Made by a program: the position numbers and the translations under genes. 64,000 bases of DNA from Platanthera guangdongensis (lineage: Eukaryota > Streptophyta > Magnoliopsida > Asparagales > Orchidaceae), in assembly GCA_039583875.1 (NCBI GenBank), contig CM077161.1, positions 62,935,885 through 62,999,884 on the forward strand. The letters run 5' to 3'. This document shows, piece by piece, positions 32,968 through 44,999 of the stretch (its first letter is position 1; each line of letters begins with the position of its first letter). The notes beneath the pieces were generated by a model that was not told where the DNA came from, did no database searches, and worked only from the letters and a program-made list of their open reading frames with translations.

Positions 32968-33469
32968 TGCGAGTCTGCCTTTCTGGAGCTGAAGGGTTGG
33001 CTTACCTTGGCTCGTATCCTTGCTCTTCCGTCCGAGAAGGAGGGATTCCAGGTGTACATGGATGCTTCTTATCAGGGGATGTGTGCCGTTCTGATACAGA
33101 ACGGGCACGTGATAGCCTACGCCTCCCATTAGCTGAAGAAACATGAGCAAAATTACCTGGTGCACGACTTGGAGATGGGGGTAGTTATATTTGCTCTTAA
33201 GATCTGGCGACGCTACCTCTACGGGGTCCACTGAGACATTTTCTTGGATCACAAGAATTTGAAGTATGTAGACACACAGAAGGAGCTGAACATCAGGCAG
33301 AGATGCTGGGTGGTGTTTCTGTCAGACTAGCAGTACACCATGCACAACCACCCTGGGAAGGTAAACATGGTGGCAGACGCTCTGAGCCAGAGAGAGAGTA
33401 CATCAGGAGTAGGCCCGCAGCTGATGGCCTTGGAGTTGGCTGAGACGTTTAAGAAGATGCAGATATCAA
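32968..33469 (+). pseudogene. RNase H (element D), four stops
   Basis: The frame reads YMDASYQGMCAVLIQNG (catalytic Asp, near 33056), a TAG, then [19 protein letters not shown] (Glu retained). After a TGA it reads FLDHKNLKYV, the third Asp site. After another TAG it reads NMVADALSQR. It is recognisable but inactive. Confidence 0.88.
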
Positions 33470-34969
33470 GTGTCCGAGGATGATCCAGAGTTATATACGG
33501 AGTACCTGGCATCAATGACTGCCACCGATGACATTCAGGTCCGCATTAGAGACAGGCAGAGGCTCGATGCGGTGATAGAGCCGATATTCAGATCCTTGGA
33601 GGAAGGCACTGCAGGGCATTACTCCTTGAGGGATGGGCTCCTATACTTCAGAGGCAGGGTCTACATACCGGCAGGAGGCCAAATTCGGGAGGACATCATG
33701 ATGGAGGCACACGGTAGTAGATACTCAGTGCACCCGGGGATCACTAAGATGGCAGCGGATATGAAGAAGACGATGTATTGGACAGGTATGAAGAAGGACA
33801 TTACGTATTTTGTGATGCATTGCGAGGCTTGCCAACTCGTAAAGGCGGAGCGCAAGAATCTGACCGGATTACTACAACCACTTTCGGTGCTGGAGTTGAA
33901 GTTTGAGGATATAGACCTGGATTTCATACATGGGCTACCTCGGTCTCGTGCGGGGAATGACTCGATCTGGGTGATAGTGGACAGACTAACGAAGGTGGCT
34001 AGATTTATTCCAGTGGCGAATGACTCTCCGGTCAGGGTATTACTATAGACATTCATCGAGAAGTTTGTGCGCTATCATGGAGTACCCAGGACTATCGTTT
34101 CAGATTGGGATGGGCGGTTTACATCCAAGGAGTGGAGTACGGTTCAGGCCCGTCTGCGTTCTCGGTTGACATTTAGCATGACTTTTCATTATCAGACCGC
34201 TGGACAGACGGAGCGCACCAACCGTACTTTGGAAGATCTTCTGCTCCTATGTATCTTGGACCGCGACGAACCTTGGGAGAGATTGCTGCCGCTGATCAAG
34301 TTTTCATACAACAACAGCCATCAGTCCAGTATAGGTATGACCACTTACAAGGCATTATATGGATGGAGGTGCAGGACGCCACTATCATGGATTCAGGATG
34401 AAGATCCGCAGACACTCGACTCAGAGTTTGTGGAGGATACTGATGCTCAGGTTAGATTGATCCGGGACAGGATGTTGGAAGCCCAAAGCAGGCAGGGCAA
34501 ATATTACGATGCGAGGCATCGTCAGGTGGAGTTCCAGGTGGGAGACCGGTCTTTCTTGAAGATATGACCGATGCATGGAGTCTTATGGGTTTGCTGGCGG
34601 AAGAAGCTCAACCCGAGATATATAGGGCCCTACAGGATCCTGGAGCAGATCGGCCCCTTGGCTTATAGACTGGAGCTACCGCCGGAGTTAGCAGGATTGC
34701 ATGACGTCTTCAACGTCTCCTCACTACGGAGGGTTCTACTACGCCCTGAGCAGCGGATTTCCACAGTCGATGGTCCGGTGTCCTCAGATCGATCAGTTAG
34801 CTTGGAGCCGATCAAGATCGACGATAAGGCAGTGTGGGTCTTGCGACGCAAGAAGGTTCCGCTAGTCAAGGTTCTGTTGAGGAACCATGGGCAGGAGGAG
34901 CATACATGGGAGCTATATGACTTGATGCAGCAAAAGTACCCGGAGCTCTTCGAGTCAGGTATACCTTAA
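33470..34969 (+). pseudogene. Integrase with chromodomain-like tail (element D)
   Basis: The zinc finger (HGSRYSVHPGITKMA, CEACQLVKAE) is intact. The core has EDIDLDFIHGLPRSR, IVDRLTKVARFIP, TIVSDWDGRFTS and GQTERTNRTLEDL, so the D, D and E sites are all visible. Stops lie at 34046-34048 and 34565-34567. The GPY/F module (PRYIGPYRILEQIGPLAYRL) is followed by VWVLRRKKVPLVKVLLRNHG and EHTWELYDLMQQKYPELF, a chromodomain of the degenerate Tekay kind. All blocks are in one frame. The remaining 34970-35068 before the 3' LTR is AT-rich, and no clear polypurine tract is seen. Confidence 0.92.
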
Positions 34970-35068
34970 ACCTTAGGGATGTTACAACTTTCCTTTATTT
35001 CAGTAGAAACCCCCGTAGGCTTAACCTTAATTTCGCGGATAAAATTTTTATTTTTATATATTGGGATT

Positions 35069-38000
35069 TGTAACATCCCTCAAATAACTAAACCCCTAGG
35101 ATTTTGTTTTATCATGACTAGGTCATGATAAAATCATCAGAAGCTCAAGGACCAAGTGAACAAGGGCCAAGGTGGAAATCACTTTGGTCTGCCTATAGCT
35201 CATCCTCAACATTTAGACCTAAGGTTTGACTTTAGGGCTTCATCTTGACCCCATGACCCTACCACTACACCCCTAACACCTTGGGTAGTCTATAGGGCCA
35301 CAAAGGACCCACTATAGGCAGTCAAAGTGGTTAAGTTGACTTAAGTCAACCCTAACCCTAAATGGGTCAAACTAGCCTACTTAGGGTCAACTGACCTTCC
35401 CTTAGCCAAGTGGACCTCACCCATGCCCTCCTAACCCTAAAGTGATGTCAATGGGTCACTAGGGACCCATTGAGGTCATCCCAAGAGACTAGGTTGACCA
35501 AAGGAATCCCTACCCAACCCTACTTAGACCTTAAGGGAGTCCAATGGGTCACCAAGGACCCATTGATGACAACTCAAAAGGTCAAATTGATCAAAGTCAA
35601 CCCTAAGCTAGGTCAAGTCAAACCTAGCTCAAATGGGGTAACCTAAGCTCAAGCCCTCTTTCCACTTGGGCTAACCTCATTTCCATGGAAATTATGGGTT
35701 AGTGGGCTGCTAATAGGCTGGAGTGGTCAGAAAGGTCAACCTAGATGACTAGGAGAGAGAAACCGCCAACCTCCCTTTAATGGAGGAGAGAGAAAAGGGT
35801 GAAAGGGAGCCATTCATGGCCAAGGAGGCCAATGTCCATTCTTCATTGGCTAATCCAACTTCCCACTCAATTCAGGAAGACCAGGGGGCTATTTTGGTGG
35901 TTGTTCATGGCCGGAACACTGCCACCCCACCATGACCGAAATGTGCCTTCAATGGCCATTAATTGCCATTGAAGCCTTGACACTTCCTTCCATCCATTAA
36001 GGGCTGGATTCAACTCCTCTAGGGAAGAAGAGAAGTTTCCAGCCGTTTCCCTGCTTGATTGAGCCCAAATTCACCCCCCCCCCCCCACCCACACACCATG
36101 CCCGAGAATCACCTTAAGAGGCCATTAATGGCCACCACCAGCTAGACACCTCCGCTCCCAATTTTTATTGTTTTAAAAGCATCCCTAGGCTCCAAGCTTT
36201 CGTTTCCACACCTTTCCCGAAGGAGACAAACGACTTCACTGTGCTGTTGCAGAGCACCGACGACACCACCACCACCAATAGCATCCCGCCGATCGACGCG
36301 TCTCCAGGCCGCAAGCAAGGTCCTCCCCTTCTCCTCTTCTTATGGGTAGATCATAGGAGTCATTTAGGATGGGAATCGAGCTCAATTGAGCCCGATCGAA
36401 GTTTGAAAATTACTGGTTTTCCGCATTTTTTCATCCTGTCGGGATCGCCGGAATCCGCCCCTCCGGCGGCAGTGCCGCCGCCTGGCGATAGCCACCACCT
36501 CAACGGAGATGGTGGGGGCAGTGGCCGGCCAGTGGGTGGCCGGATGGCCGGGTATGGCGCCTAGAAGAAGCTCCAAGATGGGAGAATCGGGGCCATCGGC
36601 TCGATGAAGAAGACGAGTCCTGCGTCGTTGGATCGTGCGTCAAGATCTGTGCTGATCATCACTTTATGTTAATATAAATAGGTTATTTTGTATATTTCTA
36701 TCACACAAACTGCAGTACTTTGAAATAAATGCTAAAAATACCTAGAGGCACTGTATGAGAAAATGTCCAACATGAAAGTTGTAGCCCTAGGGGCTACTAT
36801 AATTGAAAATTGACTTCACCAAATTTGGTCAAGTGGTCTGACCACAGCACCAAAAATGGTGCAACCTATACATAGGGGTGACCAGACGAAAAAATTAATC
36901 CCCACCCTTAACCACTAACCTAAATGCCTTGAAATTTACAGAATAGGCTTTTCATAACCTTCCCCTAGTACTGTCGAAAAATTAGAATTTTTGGAGATTA
37001 CTTTTCTATAGTTTTGTGAAACATTTAATAACTTAGGGTAAATTAATTAGGTGCCCTAATTACCTCCAAACCCTACCAAATTTTGGTGAGTGGGACTTGG
37101 GGTCTTCAGGAGGCTGTGTTTAAATTTTCATCTCATTTTGAGTTGATTTGGTTAGTAAATGAACAAACCCTAGCCTATCCCTAATGAGGGGTATTTAGGT
37201 CAAAAGTGCACTTGTGGGTTTAGGTGCTCAAACCACCTCAACAGAGGTTGAAATTTGGGTCACTGACTCGGCATGACTTTTAACACCCTCCCATGGAAGA
37301 TGGGGTGGATTGGTGTAGATTTGCCCTAGGACCCAAGATCAAACACTAAGGACGGGCTTTGGTGTCTTGTGAAGGGCATGTGGTCAAAAGACCATGAAAT
37401 GAATTGCAATTTGGTGGAGAGTACTCTAGGGTAGTTAGGGTCCTCTGGTAGAAATCTTGTTGGGTTTAGAAATTGTTAAACCCCTCAAAACCCTAACCCT
37501 AGTTTAGGGCACAAAACTTGAATGCTAGAATAGGTTATTAAAACTCATTGAACAATGATGAAACTTATGTAGTGCAGTCTTAGGGTTAGTACGAACCTCT
37601 GGAAATTTAATTGGGAATCTTGGAACATTAATCTTAGTACTTCCTTTGTAATGCATGAGTTAGCACTACATAATTATTTTGATATTGTGAACTCACTGTC
37701 CATTGAAAAGTCATAAAAATTGGGCAGAGGGAGTGTAGACCATTATGCTCATGTATGAATTTTATTAGAATTTTTAATTACATAATTACAGTACCTACTT
37801 CACATGCTCATAAATTTGGAAACTTATTCAATAATTTATTCAGAGCTCATTGTTTGCTGAAAAATTATGAAACTTGATCAGTAGTGTTCCTAGGTCAATA
37901 TGCTCATATGGAGATTTTTTTACAATTTTTAAATGAATAATTGTTGTACTTAGTGCATTTAATTACCAATTTATATTATTGATCAAAATTAGGTTTAGAG

Positions 38001-40158
38001 TTCTTTGTTCACTGGAAAAGTATGAAACTTGGTCAGTGTGCTTATTGATCATTATGCACATGTTTGCATTTTCTCAGAATTTTTGGAAGTATTCTTGTTG
38101 TACTTGTCTCTTAAAAATAATTCATGTGGGTTACATTTAAAATTAGTGTTAGAGGCTTAAAACGTGCTGAAAAATTTGGAGACTTTGGATTCTCTGTTAA
38201 ATAGTCATCTTGTATTTATCTTAAATTTTGTGGAACTTTTACATGTCTGAAATTGGTATTTCATATTCAAACTTGAGCTTTTGGATTACTAGCAAAATTA
38301 AATAAATTATCAGATAAATTAGGAAAATTATGGACATCTGGATTTAGGCTGAACATGTCATGATAGACCCCCAAAAATTATTATAGGGAAATTGGATGAT
38401 TATTTTGAGTACCAACCATTGTACACATCATATAGCTTAGGATGGTCTGCGTTTAGTAAAACTGCAGGAGTCATAATATGGTGCCAAATGTATCTAGGGA
38501 GTTGGCATATCAATATTTTGATCAGGTAAGTGAAATGAGATTATCATCGGAAGTTGTGATGAGGAGTGAGAAGTTTGGCTAGTGTTAAGAGGTGCTCGGG
38601 GTCGACGAAACATCTTCTTTCCCGTAGGAGAGAATGTCAAATGCACAAGGGATTAGGAGTTGGGTAACATTCAATAATAGTAAGTGCCTTGCGAAAGGGA
38701 ACGATGGGCTTCAACTACCATCATAGTTCCTAGTGCCCTCGAGAGCCCTTCACGGGGAATACCTTGGGCAGTCCTGGGCTAACCTAAACAGTAGGAATAA
38801 TAAACTACAAGAGCAACTAGTATAACTAGGGTTTCACATTCACACACCTTGGTAGCTCGGGAGCTTGATTAGGTTGGTTTGATTGCCATCCGGACGGTAG
38901 GTTCGGAAGGTAGATGCACGGACGGGATAGTCCGGGGAGCCGGTGGTTCGGAAGGTTTTGGATACAAAATAAGTGGTGGGTCTTCGGTATTGGACGGTCG
39001 TTCACACCGATGTCGATACGTTGACTCGGACGTGTGGGACACTTAGACAAAGAAAGTCTGGTGTATATGGCCAGCATTAGTACGTGAATACTATAGGTTG
39101 TGTTCTTCTAGGGGCGTACGGGAGGGCTAGACCTGGTAGTGTGGATACCCGCCTAGGAGTGGGGGGCCCGACCCACTGTCTTTGTTTGCCACTACAGAGG
39201 TTCCTGGGAGTGAAGCTAGCTGCCCAAATTTGGGGAACTAAAGGTCTGTATGCATAGAGTCGTGTGCGTGAGTTGCACTTGCATGAATCATGACATATCA
39301 TATCACTAGACTCATACTTGCATACAACCGACACCCCAACGTATAAATTGGTATGAGACTTTTTATACGATGAGAGACTTGCAGAAGACCCCTTAACTTA
39401 TAAGTTTGTATGGGCATTCATATAAGTTAAGGTTACTTACTTCTTACCTTGTCTTTCTCACATATGCTGCTTCTCCTACTTGTTTATTTTACTGCTTACT
39501 ATTGTAGAACTGCTAGTTTGTACCCTTCTCTTCCTTAGCTATTTATACATTATAAATTAACTGCTAGATTAGTTCCACTGTCACCTGCCATTTTTACTCT
39601 CCACCTTTGTAGCTTCCCTTTTCTCCTCCCTGCCCGGTGCCTAGGAGCCATGGGTGGAGGGATAGGGGATGATAGGGTTTAGTCTTTATGACTAATGATT
39701 TTTGTACCACAACATTACAGGGGCTCCGGATGAGAGACTGGGACCAGTAGCATAGGGACAAGCACCAGCGGAGTACGGTGCGCATGGAGGTGGTCCAGTC
39801 TAGTACCGGAGCACCAGTGGACAGCTCCGTGAGTGATTAGTCTTTTTATAGCTTTCGCGAGAGATTGTAGTGAGGATCTGATGTACCGGGCTTAAGCCCG
39901 TTTATATTTCCAGTTTTATTACTTTGCAGTACTCTCTCTTCTACTTATAGACTTGTTGTGATTTCTCGTATTACTTATGATGTTTGTGGACCCAATAATA
40001 ACTCTATTTATGATTACTACTCACTCTGTGATGATCGAAAAGGCCGACAAAATCGACGTTTTGTAGTGGCGGCCTACCCGAGTGTCGGGGCCACCACAAA
40101 ACGACAGTTCTGGGCATAAGACCCCGGGGTTTGAAAAAGGAAAAAAAGGGCTCTTACA
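35069..40158 (+). repeat. 3' LTR of element D (5,090 bp, uninterrupted)
   Basis: It runs from TGTAACATCCCTC to GCTCTTACA, followed by the duplication gagag. It shows the pre-insertion state of the site where E entered the other LTR. It contains the hairpin copy 35106-35134 with paired base changes, and a C-run with poly-Pro-like ORFs that I regard as noncoding. Confidence 0.94.
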
Positions 40159-40163
40159 GAGAG

Positions 40164-41660
40164 GCCTCTACCCCCAAACCCCATGGATCACTCTGATCCC
40201 TCCCCGGGTCCCGACATCTACCCGATCTTCAACCGATCCTCCGCTGCTCGAGGTAGGACCACCTTGATCCTCACCTCCTAGCGCCGTTGTTGCTGTTGCT
40301 GCTCCCTGTTTCCTTTCATCTCGAGGAACTCCGGGCACGTGGCCGTAGCGTGCCTTTCCTCTTGATGGAAATAATAGTAGGGCAACTCCACCCTAACTTC
40401 TCTCCTCCTCCTCTATGCTGCACTCCTCCTCTCCCCCATGGCTATGACCATAACCTAATCTTGATTGGGGAGTGGAGGTATCTGCACCTGCCTCCAACCC
40501 TGGGTGTGGAACAGATCTTTGCCCCCCCTGATGGTGGTCCCTTCCCTAGTATCCTCTTCGTGGCCCTGTTATTGCCACTCGGGCCTCCAGCCCAACCGAC
40601 GGTCTTGCTCCTGATGCCCCCACCTGTGCTTTTGCTATCCCTGGAGCTGTCTCTGCTCCCTCTACCGGGGCTCGGCTCTCCTCTCCTCCTGCACCCTTCC
40701 GCCTCTCGGCTCCTTCTCTTCCTCTGTGGCCCACCTGGCCAGCTTCCGGGCAAACTCTGGATTCGAGGCCTCCACGTCGACCTCTCTTGACGCCCTCTCC
40801 ATCATCTCCTCGTAGGAGAGGGGCGACACTCTCTTAAGCTCCATCCTAAAGAAACCTTGTTGTAGCCCCAGGGTGAAAGCCATCATCATACTATGGCCTG
40901 ACATCTCCTAGACCTGGGTGACCTCCTCCTGCAACCGATCGACGTAACTCCCCAACGTCTCATTCACTCCCTGCTTGATATGGAACAGCGACTCCGACTC
41001 CTTCTTCCACCTCTTCGAGGTGGTGGAACTCAACATGAACCCCCGACGCAGGTCCTCAAAACAGTAAATGGAGCTGGCCGACAACTGGTGAAACCACTCC
41101 CTCGCCTTCTCCTTGAGGGTGATGGAGAAGAGCCGACACTTAAACACATCCCACATCTGCCGGATCGAGGCCACGTCCTTGAACCAATAGATGTGTTGGA
41201 CCAGGTATCCCTTCCCGGTGTAGTAAGACATTTCGGGTTCCCTAAACCCATCCGGAACTAGGGCGAAAGAGACTAGCTCGCTAAAGGTGCTGACTCCCCC
41301 TGCCGAGCGAGCCGGAGGATGCCGCGCGCCCATATCGCCGAAACATCCTCTGCCTGCCGAGCCGTGGAAAAACACGTGCCCGGGGAGCTCTCATCCCCTT
41401 CCTTCTTCGGCGACCTCCTTCCCAGCTCGCCTGCCGAGAGCGTCCTCGCCAAGAGACAATGCGGCAATAATTGGAATAGCTGGAGTCGAGTACTCAGCCC
41501 GTGTGTCGAGTGCGAACTTGACGAGGCTAAGTACCTCGTTCCTCAAGTCTTCAAACATTCCCACTGTGTCCAGGGGCGGCAGGGGCGGTGAGTCGAACCT
41601 ATCTGAGCCCTGTCCTCCCGTCATCGAGCCTGCTGAAGATTTTCTGTGTTGACCACTCTC
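40164..41660 (-). pseudogene. Tat-like gag (element A)
   Basis: From about 41660 the minus strand encodes a leader and then a gag domain (41375-40662): FREPEMSYYTGKGYLVQH, DVFKCRLFSITLKEKAREWF, SYVDRLQEEVTQV, then GLQQGFFRMELKRVSPLSYE. The tail is Arg/Gly/Glu-rich (40753-40442). Element G has the same blocks (55162-55600), for example FREPDMAYYTGKDD and CRLFAITLKEKARDWF. Stops and frameshifts near 40905 and 41376 break it. Long plus-strand frames over the same bases, such as 40287-40790, are shadows. Confidence 0.87.
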
Positions 41661-41679
41661 CACGCTCACCACACCAAAA
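41661..41679 (-). other. Probable primer binding site of element A
   Basis: The minus strand right after the LTR end reads TTTTGGTGTGGTGAGCGTG. Element G has CTTTGGTGCGCTAAGCGTG at the same place (54673). The conserved TTTGGTG...AGCGTGGAGAGTG suggests the primer site, but I cannot name the tRNA. Confidence 0.5.
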
Positions 41680-42637
41680 TGTTGAAACCAAAAACTCAGT
41701 CTCTTGTGAAGTTCACCCGTGGGGAAGGGGTGATCGCGCACCTACTTGTCTCCTACAAGCAAAATGACAAAGGAAACAAAGAAGAACTGACCCAAGGGCT
41801 CGGCTTGGAGGACCAACAACACACCCGAAAGATCTTAGAGCGCTACCCCTCCTTAGCCAAAGGCCAAGCTAAGGCTACCTCAGAAAGGGCTAAAAGATTA
41901 GGGAGCAAGTGAGCATGAAATCGTGCCTTCTGAGGTGCCCCTTGTGTCCTATTTATATATTTCTAAAAACGGCCTGCAAATAGCCAACCTCCGTTGTTTT
42001 GAAAAGCTATGTGAAGCCCAATTTGGTCTGCCAACAGCGTATCTCCGCTGTTCTAACAATCTATTCCCACCCATGGGAAGGGCATCCAGGTAATTTTACG
42101 TCTGGGCCCCACTGGGTAAGTTCTAAGGACATGGAGGTCAGCTCACCACTACTCTCCACCCCCACGGCGCGGATGCGACCTGACTCCAGTAGCTCGCCTT
42201 CTCTTCTTGGGCGAGCATGAGCCAGGCCACTGAGACCCACCAATGCCTGCTCCAAGGCAGGCTGGTGTCCAGGTTGCCTATAGGAGGGCGGGCTCGTCGG
42301 TCTCAGAATGTCACTATGGAATGCTCCAGAGGAGCTCGCTGTTTGGGCTCGGCGAGTTCAACCCTGAATATTAGTTCGAAGCATGCCGAGCTACATCTTC
42401 TGCTCGACAAATGCCGAGCCCAAACTCTGCTCGAAGAATGCCGAGCCCGAACTCGACTCGACGAATTCGAGGCAAGTGCGATGTGGGAGGGGATAGCTCG
42501 CGCGGCTCGCCCTCCTGGATTGGGCGAGAGCGAGCTGGCCTTCCGGTGACTGCGCGCATGCTGTTCTAGTGCGGGCAGGGTGCCTTGGTCCGCTTTCCTG
42601 GACTGGAGGGCCCACTTGTCGTATACAGGGTTGTACA
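41680..42637 (-). repeat. 5' LTR of element A (958 bp)
   Basis: The minus strand runs from TGTACAACCCTGTA to GGTTTCAACA. Both ends agree with the LTR of element G (TGTACAACCCCGTA, GGCCTCAACA), which fixes the boundaries without the second LTR. The U3 contains a short 27-base tandem unit with TCGA and GCCGAGC (about 42385-42470) upstream of the TATA box at 41950-41959. The 5 bases after it (actat, 42638-42642) should be its target duplication. Confidence 0.87.
41950..41959 (-). promoter_or_regulatory. TATA box of A LTR promoter
   Basis: The minus strand reads TATATAAATA in the context AAATATATAAATAGG, about 680 bases from the LTR start. This is a good plant TATA match. Confidence 0.6.
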
Positions 42638-42783
42638 ACTATGAACAACAAAAAGGAAAAATCACAAAGCATAAAATAATATCTGGCAGAATTATAATGG
42701 TTCAGCAAATATATAAGCAAGGTGCCTTGTGAAATATTTACAGCAAATAATAATTAAGTTAAAAAACAGAAGTGGAAAATCTG
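42638..42783 (-). other. AT-rich 3' tail of element H
   Basis: This short stretch after the last ORF block has no coding frame. It ends where the LTR of A begins, so A was inserted into the 3' untranslated part of H. The 3' LTR of H is not visible. Confidence 0.6.
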
Positions 42784-43322
42784 TCAAACTTTCTTTGTAG
42801 CACCCTGTGAAGTTTCAGAAGATGGTTTAGTGAACATTATCTCTCTCTTGGGATCAGCTACTTCTCTTATAGTCATCTTCAAGTCTTCTGCTCCAAGAAC
42901 TTTCCGAGAAGCATCTCTTGGCGCAACTGCTTCAGGATGTAAAGTCATAAGAGAATCAACATTGAAAAGTTTTCGTACCTGATATTTATCCAGTTCTTTC
43001 TTTCTGTAATAAGACATAGTTGAATATTGAGAAGCATCTTTGCCTTCTTCCTTGGCTTTTCTGATATGTGAAAGAGCTATAATTTCCTTGAATCTATCCA
43101 TTCTAGAATTAGGATCCATTATAGGATCATATGTTGGAGAGGGAGGTCTCTCTGGACTGCAATTTTTTTTTTATTTTCTTCTGATTACTGCTGTAGACTG
43201 CTTTGCTTCTTGTATTGTTGTTTACTCCTTTGAGAGCTGTGTTGCTATTTGCTGCTGCTATAAGATGGTCTGGATTGATAGGAAGTATTAGACTTTTGTT
43301 CTTGAGAAATGCTGCCTGTTGA
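42784..43322 (-). pseudogene. C-terminal block of the extra ORF (element H)
   Basis: An open frame of 111 codons lies at 43119-42784 (MDPNSRMDRFKEIIALSH..., Lys/Glu/Ser-rich, no recognised domain). It is separated from the block at 43323-43640 by about 200 bases rich in Gln/Ser codons with stops. It probably belonged to the same protein or to a small downstream ORF. I do not recognise a function. Confidence 0.45.
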
Positions 43323-44999
43323 TCAAGCAGTAAGAGGAGGAGGAGGAGGACCTCTCCTATGCTGTGGTGGTGGGGAGTATCTCCTGCTCTTCTTCCTAGA
43401 TTTCATCTCATTCTTAGAATACCTCATCCAGTGAGGAGTGTCTGGAGTGAGAGTAATGTTGTGCAGAATATAGTAGGGTGTGTAAGTAGTAGTGTTTGGT
43501 TTTGGTCCAGCCTTTATTTGAGCCTTTCTCTTCTTAAACTTCCTTTTCTTGGAACTGGAGTCATCTGACTCATAATATTCATCATCATCATCATATTCAT
43601 CAGCAGGGTTATCATACAGAGCATTGATTTGGCTGAGCATTTTCTCAAAAAGTATAGGATGAGGTTGTGGCTGTATGGCTTCAGCCTGAGGCTGTGCTTG
43701 AACTTCTAGATCTTTAAATGCAATTTATGTAATATCTTGAGCCTGAATATTATCACTTTCTGCTTCCATATCTTGAAACATAATTTCATCAAGATCTGGC
43801 ATGGGGGACTCAGCCCAGCCACACGTTGGAGGTGAAAAAGCCTTTGGCTCTGGAGTGATTATTTGCTCTATAATGTTCTCTTTAACTACCAAACTTGTCC
43901 TAAGTTGTTCCAATACTGGAGGATGTATAGGTGCTGTGTAACTGACTATTGCTTTAGAGTTATCAGAAACTGTATCAACTATATCAAAAAATAGTATATT
44001 TTTGCTATAAACTGTATCGAATGAATGATGTAAAGAATAGATCTCAACTGTGGGATTAAGAATAAAATCACCAACAGTGTTTATTACTGCATCAACTGAT
44101 TCTTCTTCAAAGCAAGTCATATCAGTATCATCATCAAGAATTTCAACTATTTCTGCTGCTGGAATTGCTACTGCTGTTGTTGTTGGAGTTGCTGCTGCTG
44201 GAAGAGCTTCTTCATTGGAAATCTCCCCCTGCCTAGTTTCAGATATACCTAAACCCAGGCCCCTAGAAGAAGCGATAGAAGTAGAAGAGGCAATTTTGGA
44301 AGATAGATCAGAAAAGGCAAAAATAAGAGGGGCAATAGCTTCCTCTATTAACTTATTCAGAGAAGGAGTGATGAATTCGAGAAGATCAGTTGCAATGTTA
44401 TAGACATTTAGATAAAGGGGTTCAGTAGTAGTTGGGGTATAAGTGGATTGGTGTCCACAGTTGGAAAAGACTGAGAAGGCTTGAGGGAAGTATGTATGTT
44501 GGTATGATGGGAATGTTGGTGGAATGACTAGTGGTATTTCAGTAGGGATTTCATCCTGGATGGGGGAATGATGTGGAGAGAGGTTTTGAGATGAAGATGG
44601 AGATGATGATGTCAGACTGAAGGTTGGAGATGTTTGTGTTGGAATTCTATAGGTGGATGGGATAGTATCTACGTGGTGTGGTAGAGGAGATGGAGGAGGT
44701 GGAGATGGTATGTATAAAGGTGGAGGGATGGAAGTGGATGGGGTTTCTTCGGTAACAATGGTATATTCTTGTTGTTGTGAAGGTGGTGAAGGTAGTCTAG
44801 AAGATGGAGGTGGAGGAGATGCAAGAACTTCTGCAGGGTTTGGAGGAGTGAAATCACTTATCCTTGTGTCCTCTGAAACTTTGGAGGAAGAGACACTGGA
44901 GGGCTTTGAGATTACTCTCTCCACTTGCCAAAGAGGGTTGAGGTCAGCCTCTTGGAAGCATTTATGAAGATGGTCTGAGAGACCAATAGCTGTGGGCAT
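43323..44999 (-). CDS. Proline-rich and acidic/basic region of the extra ORF (element H), one internal stop
   Basis: The frame runs from 44999 to 43323, interrupted only by TAA 43725-43727. The first 170 residues are Pro/Ser-rich (SPPPPSSRLPSPPSQQQ, LYIPSPPPPSPLPHH). A helical segment follows (NVYNIATDLLEFITPSLNKL, near residues 200-240), then an Ala/Asp/Glu-rich part. After the stop come an acidic run (DEYDDDDEYYESDDSSSKK) and a basic run (KKRKFKKRKAQ). It is the second half of the protein that starts at 45475, shifted in frame near 45000. No enzyme motif is seen. Its role is unknown; envelope-like or accessory proteins are found at this position in some plant copia elements. Confidence 0.7.

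Larger units (their letters stand above)
16392..40158 (+). mobile_element. Element D: Tekay-like chromovirus with giant (about 5.1-kb) LTRs
   Basis: Both LTRs start TGTAACATCCCTC and end CTTACA. The flanks carry the perfect duplication gagag (16387-16391 and 40159-40163). The 5' LTR is interrupted by element E (20064-28715). Without E the element is about 15.1 kb, of which the LTRs are two thirds. The internal part (30163-35068) has gag, protease, RT, RNase H, integrase and a chromodomain-like tail, all damaged. D sits between the gag and protease parts of element A. Confidence 0.95.
4777..42637 (-). mobile_element. Element A: Tat-like Ty3/gypsy retrotransposon, split into three pieces
   Basis: The pieces are 40159-42637 (5' LTR, gag), 14368-16391 (protease, RT, RNase H) and 4777-4998 (RNase H end and a second RNase H-like domain). 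They are separated by insertion of D (16392-40158) and B (4999-14367) and cut at the left by C. The order on the minus strand is the normal gag-PR-RT-RH order. Frames and motifs resume across the D and B insertions when one target duplication is dropped, which confirms that the pieces belong together. The gag, LTR ends and protease match element G, which lies on the opposite strand at 54407. The integrase and 3' LTR should lie left of the window. Confidence 0.85.

Noticed and set aside
40287..40790. 167-codon plus-strand ORF rich in Leu and Pro
   Set aside because: It is the antisense shadow of the Arg/Gly/Glu-rich gag tail of element A.
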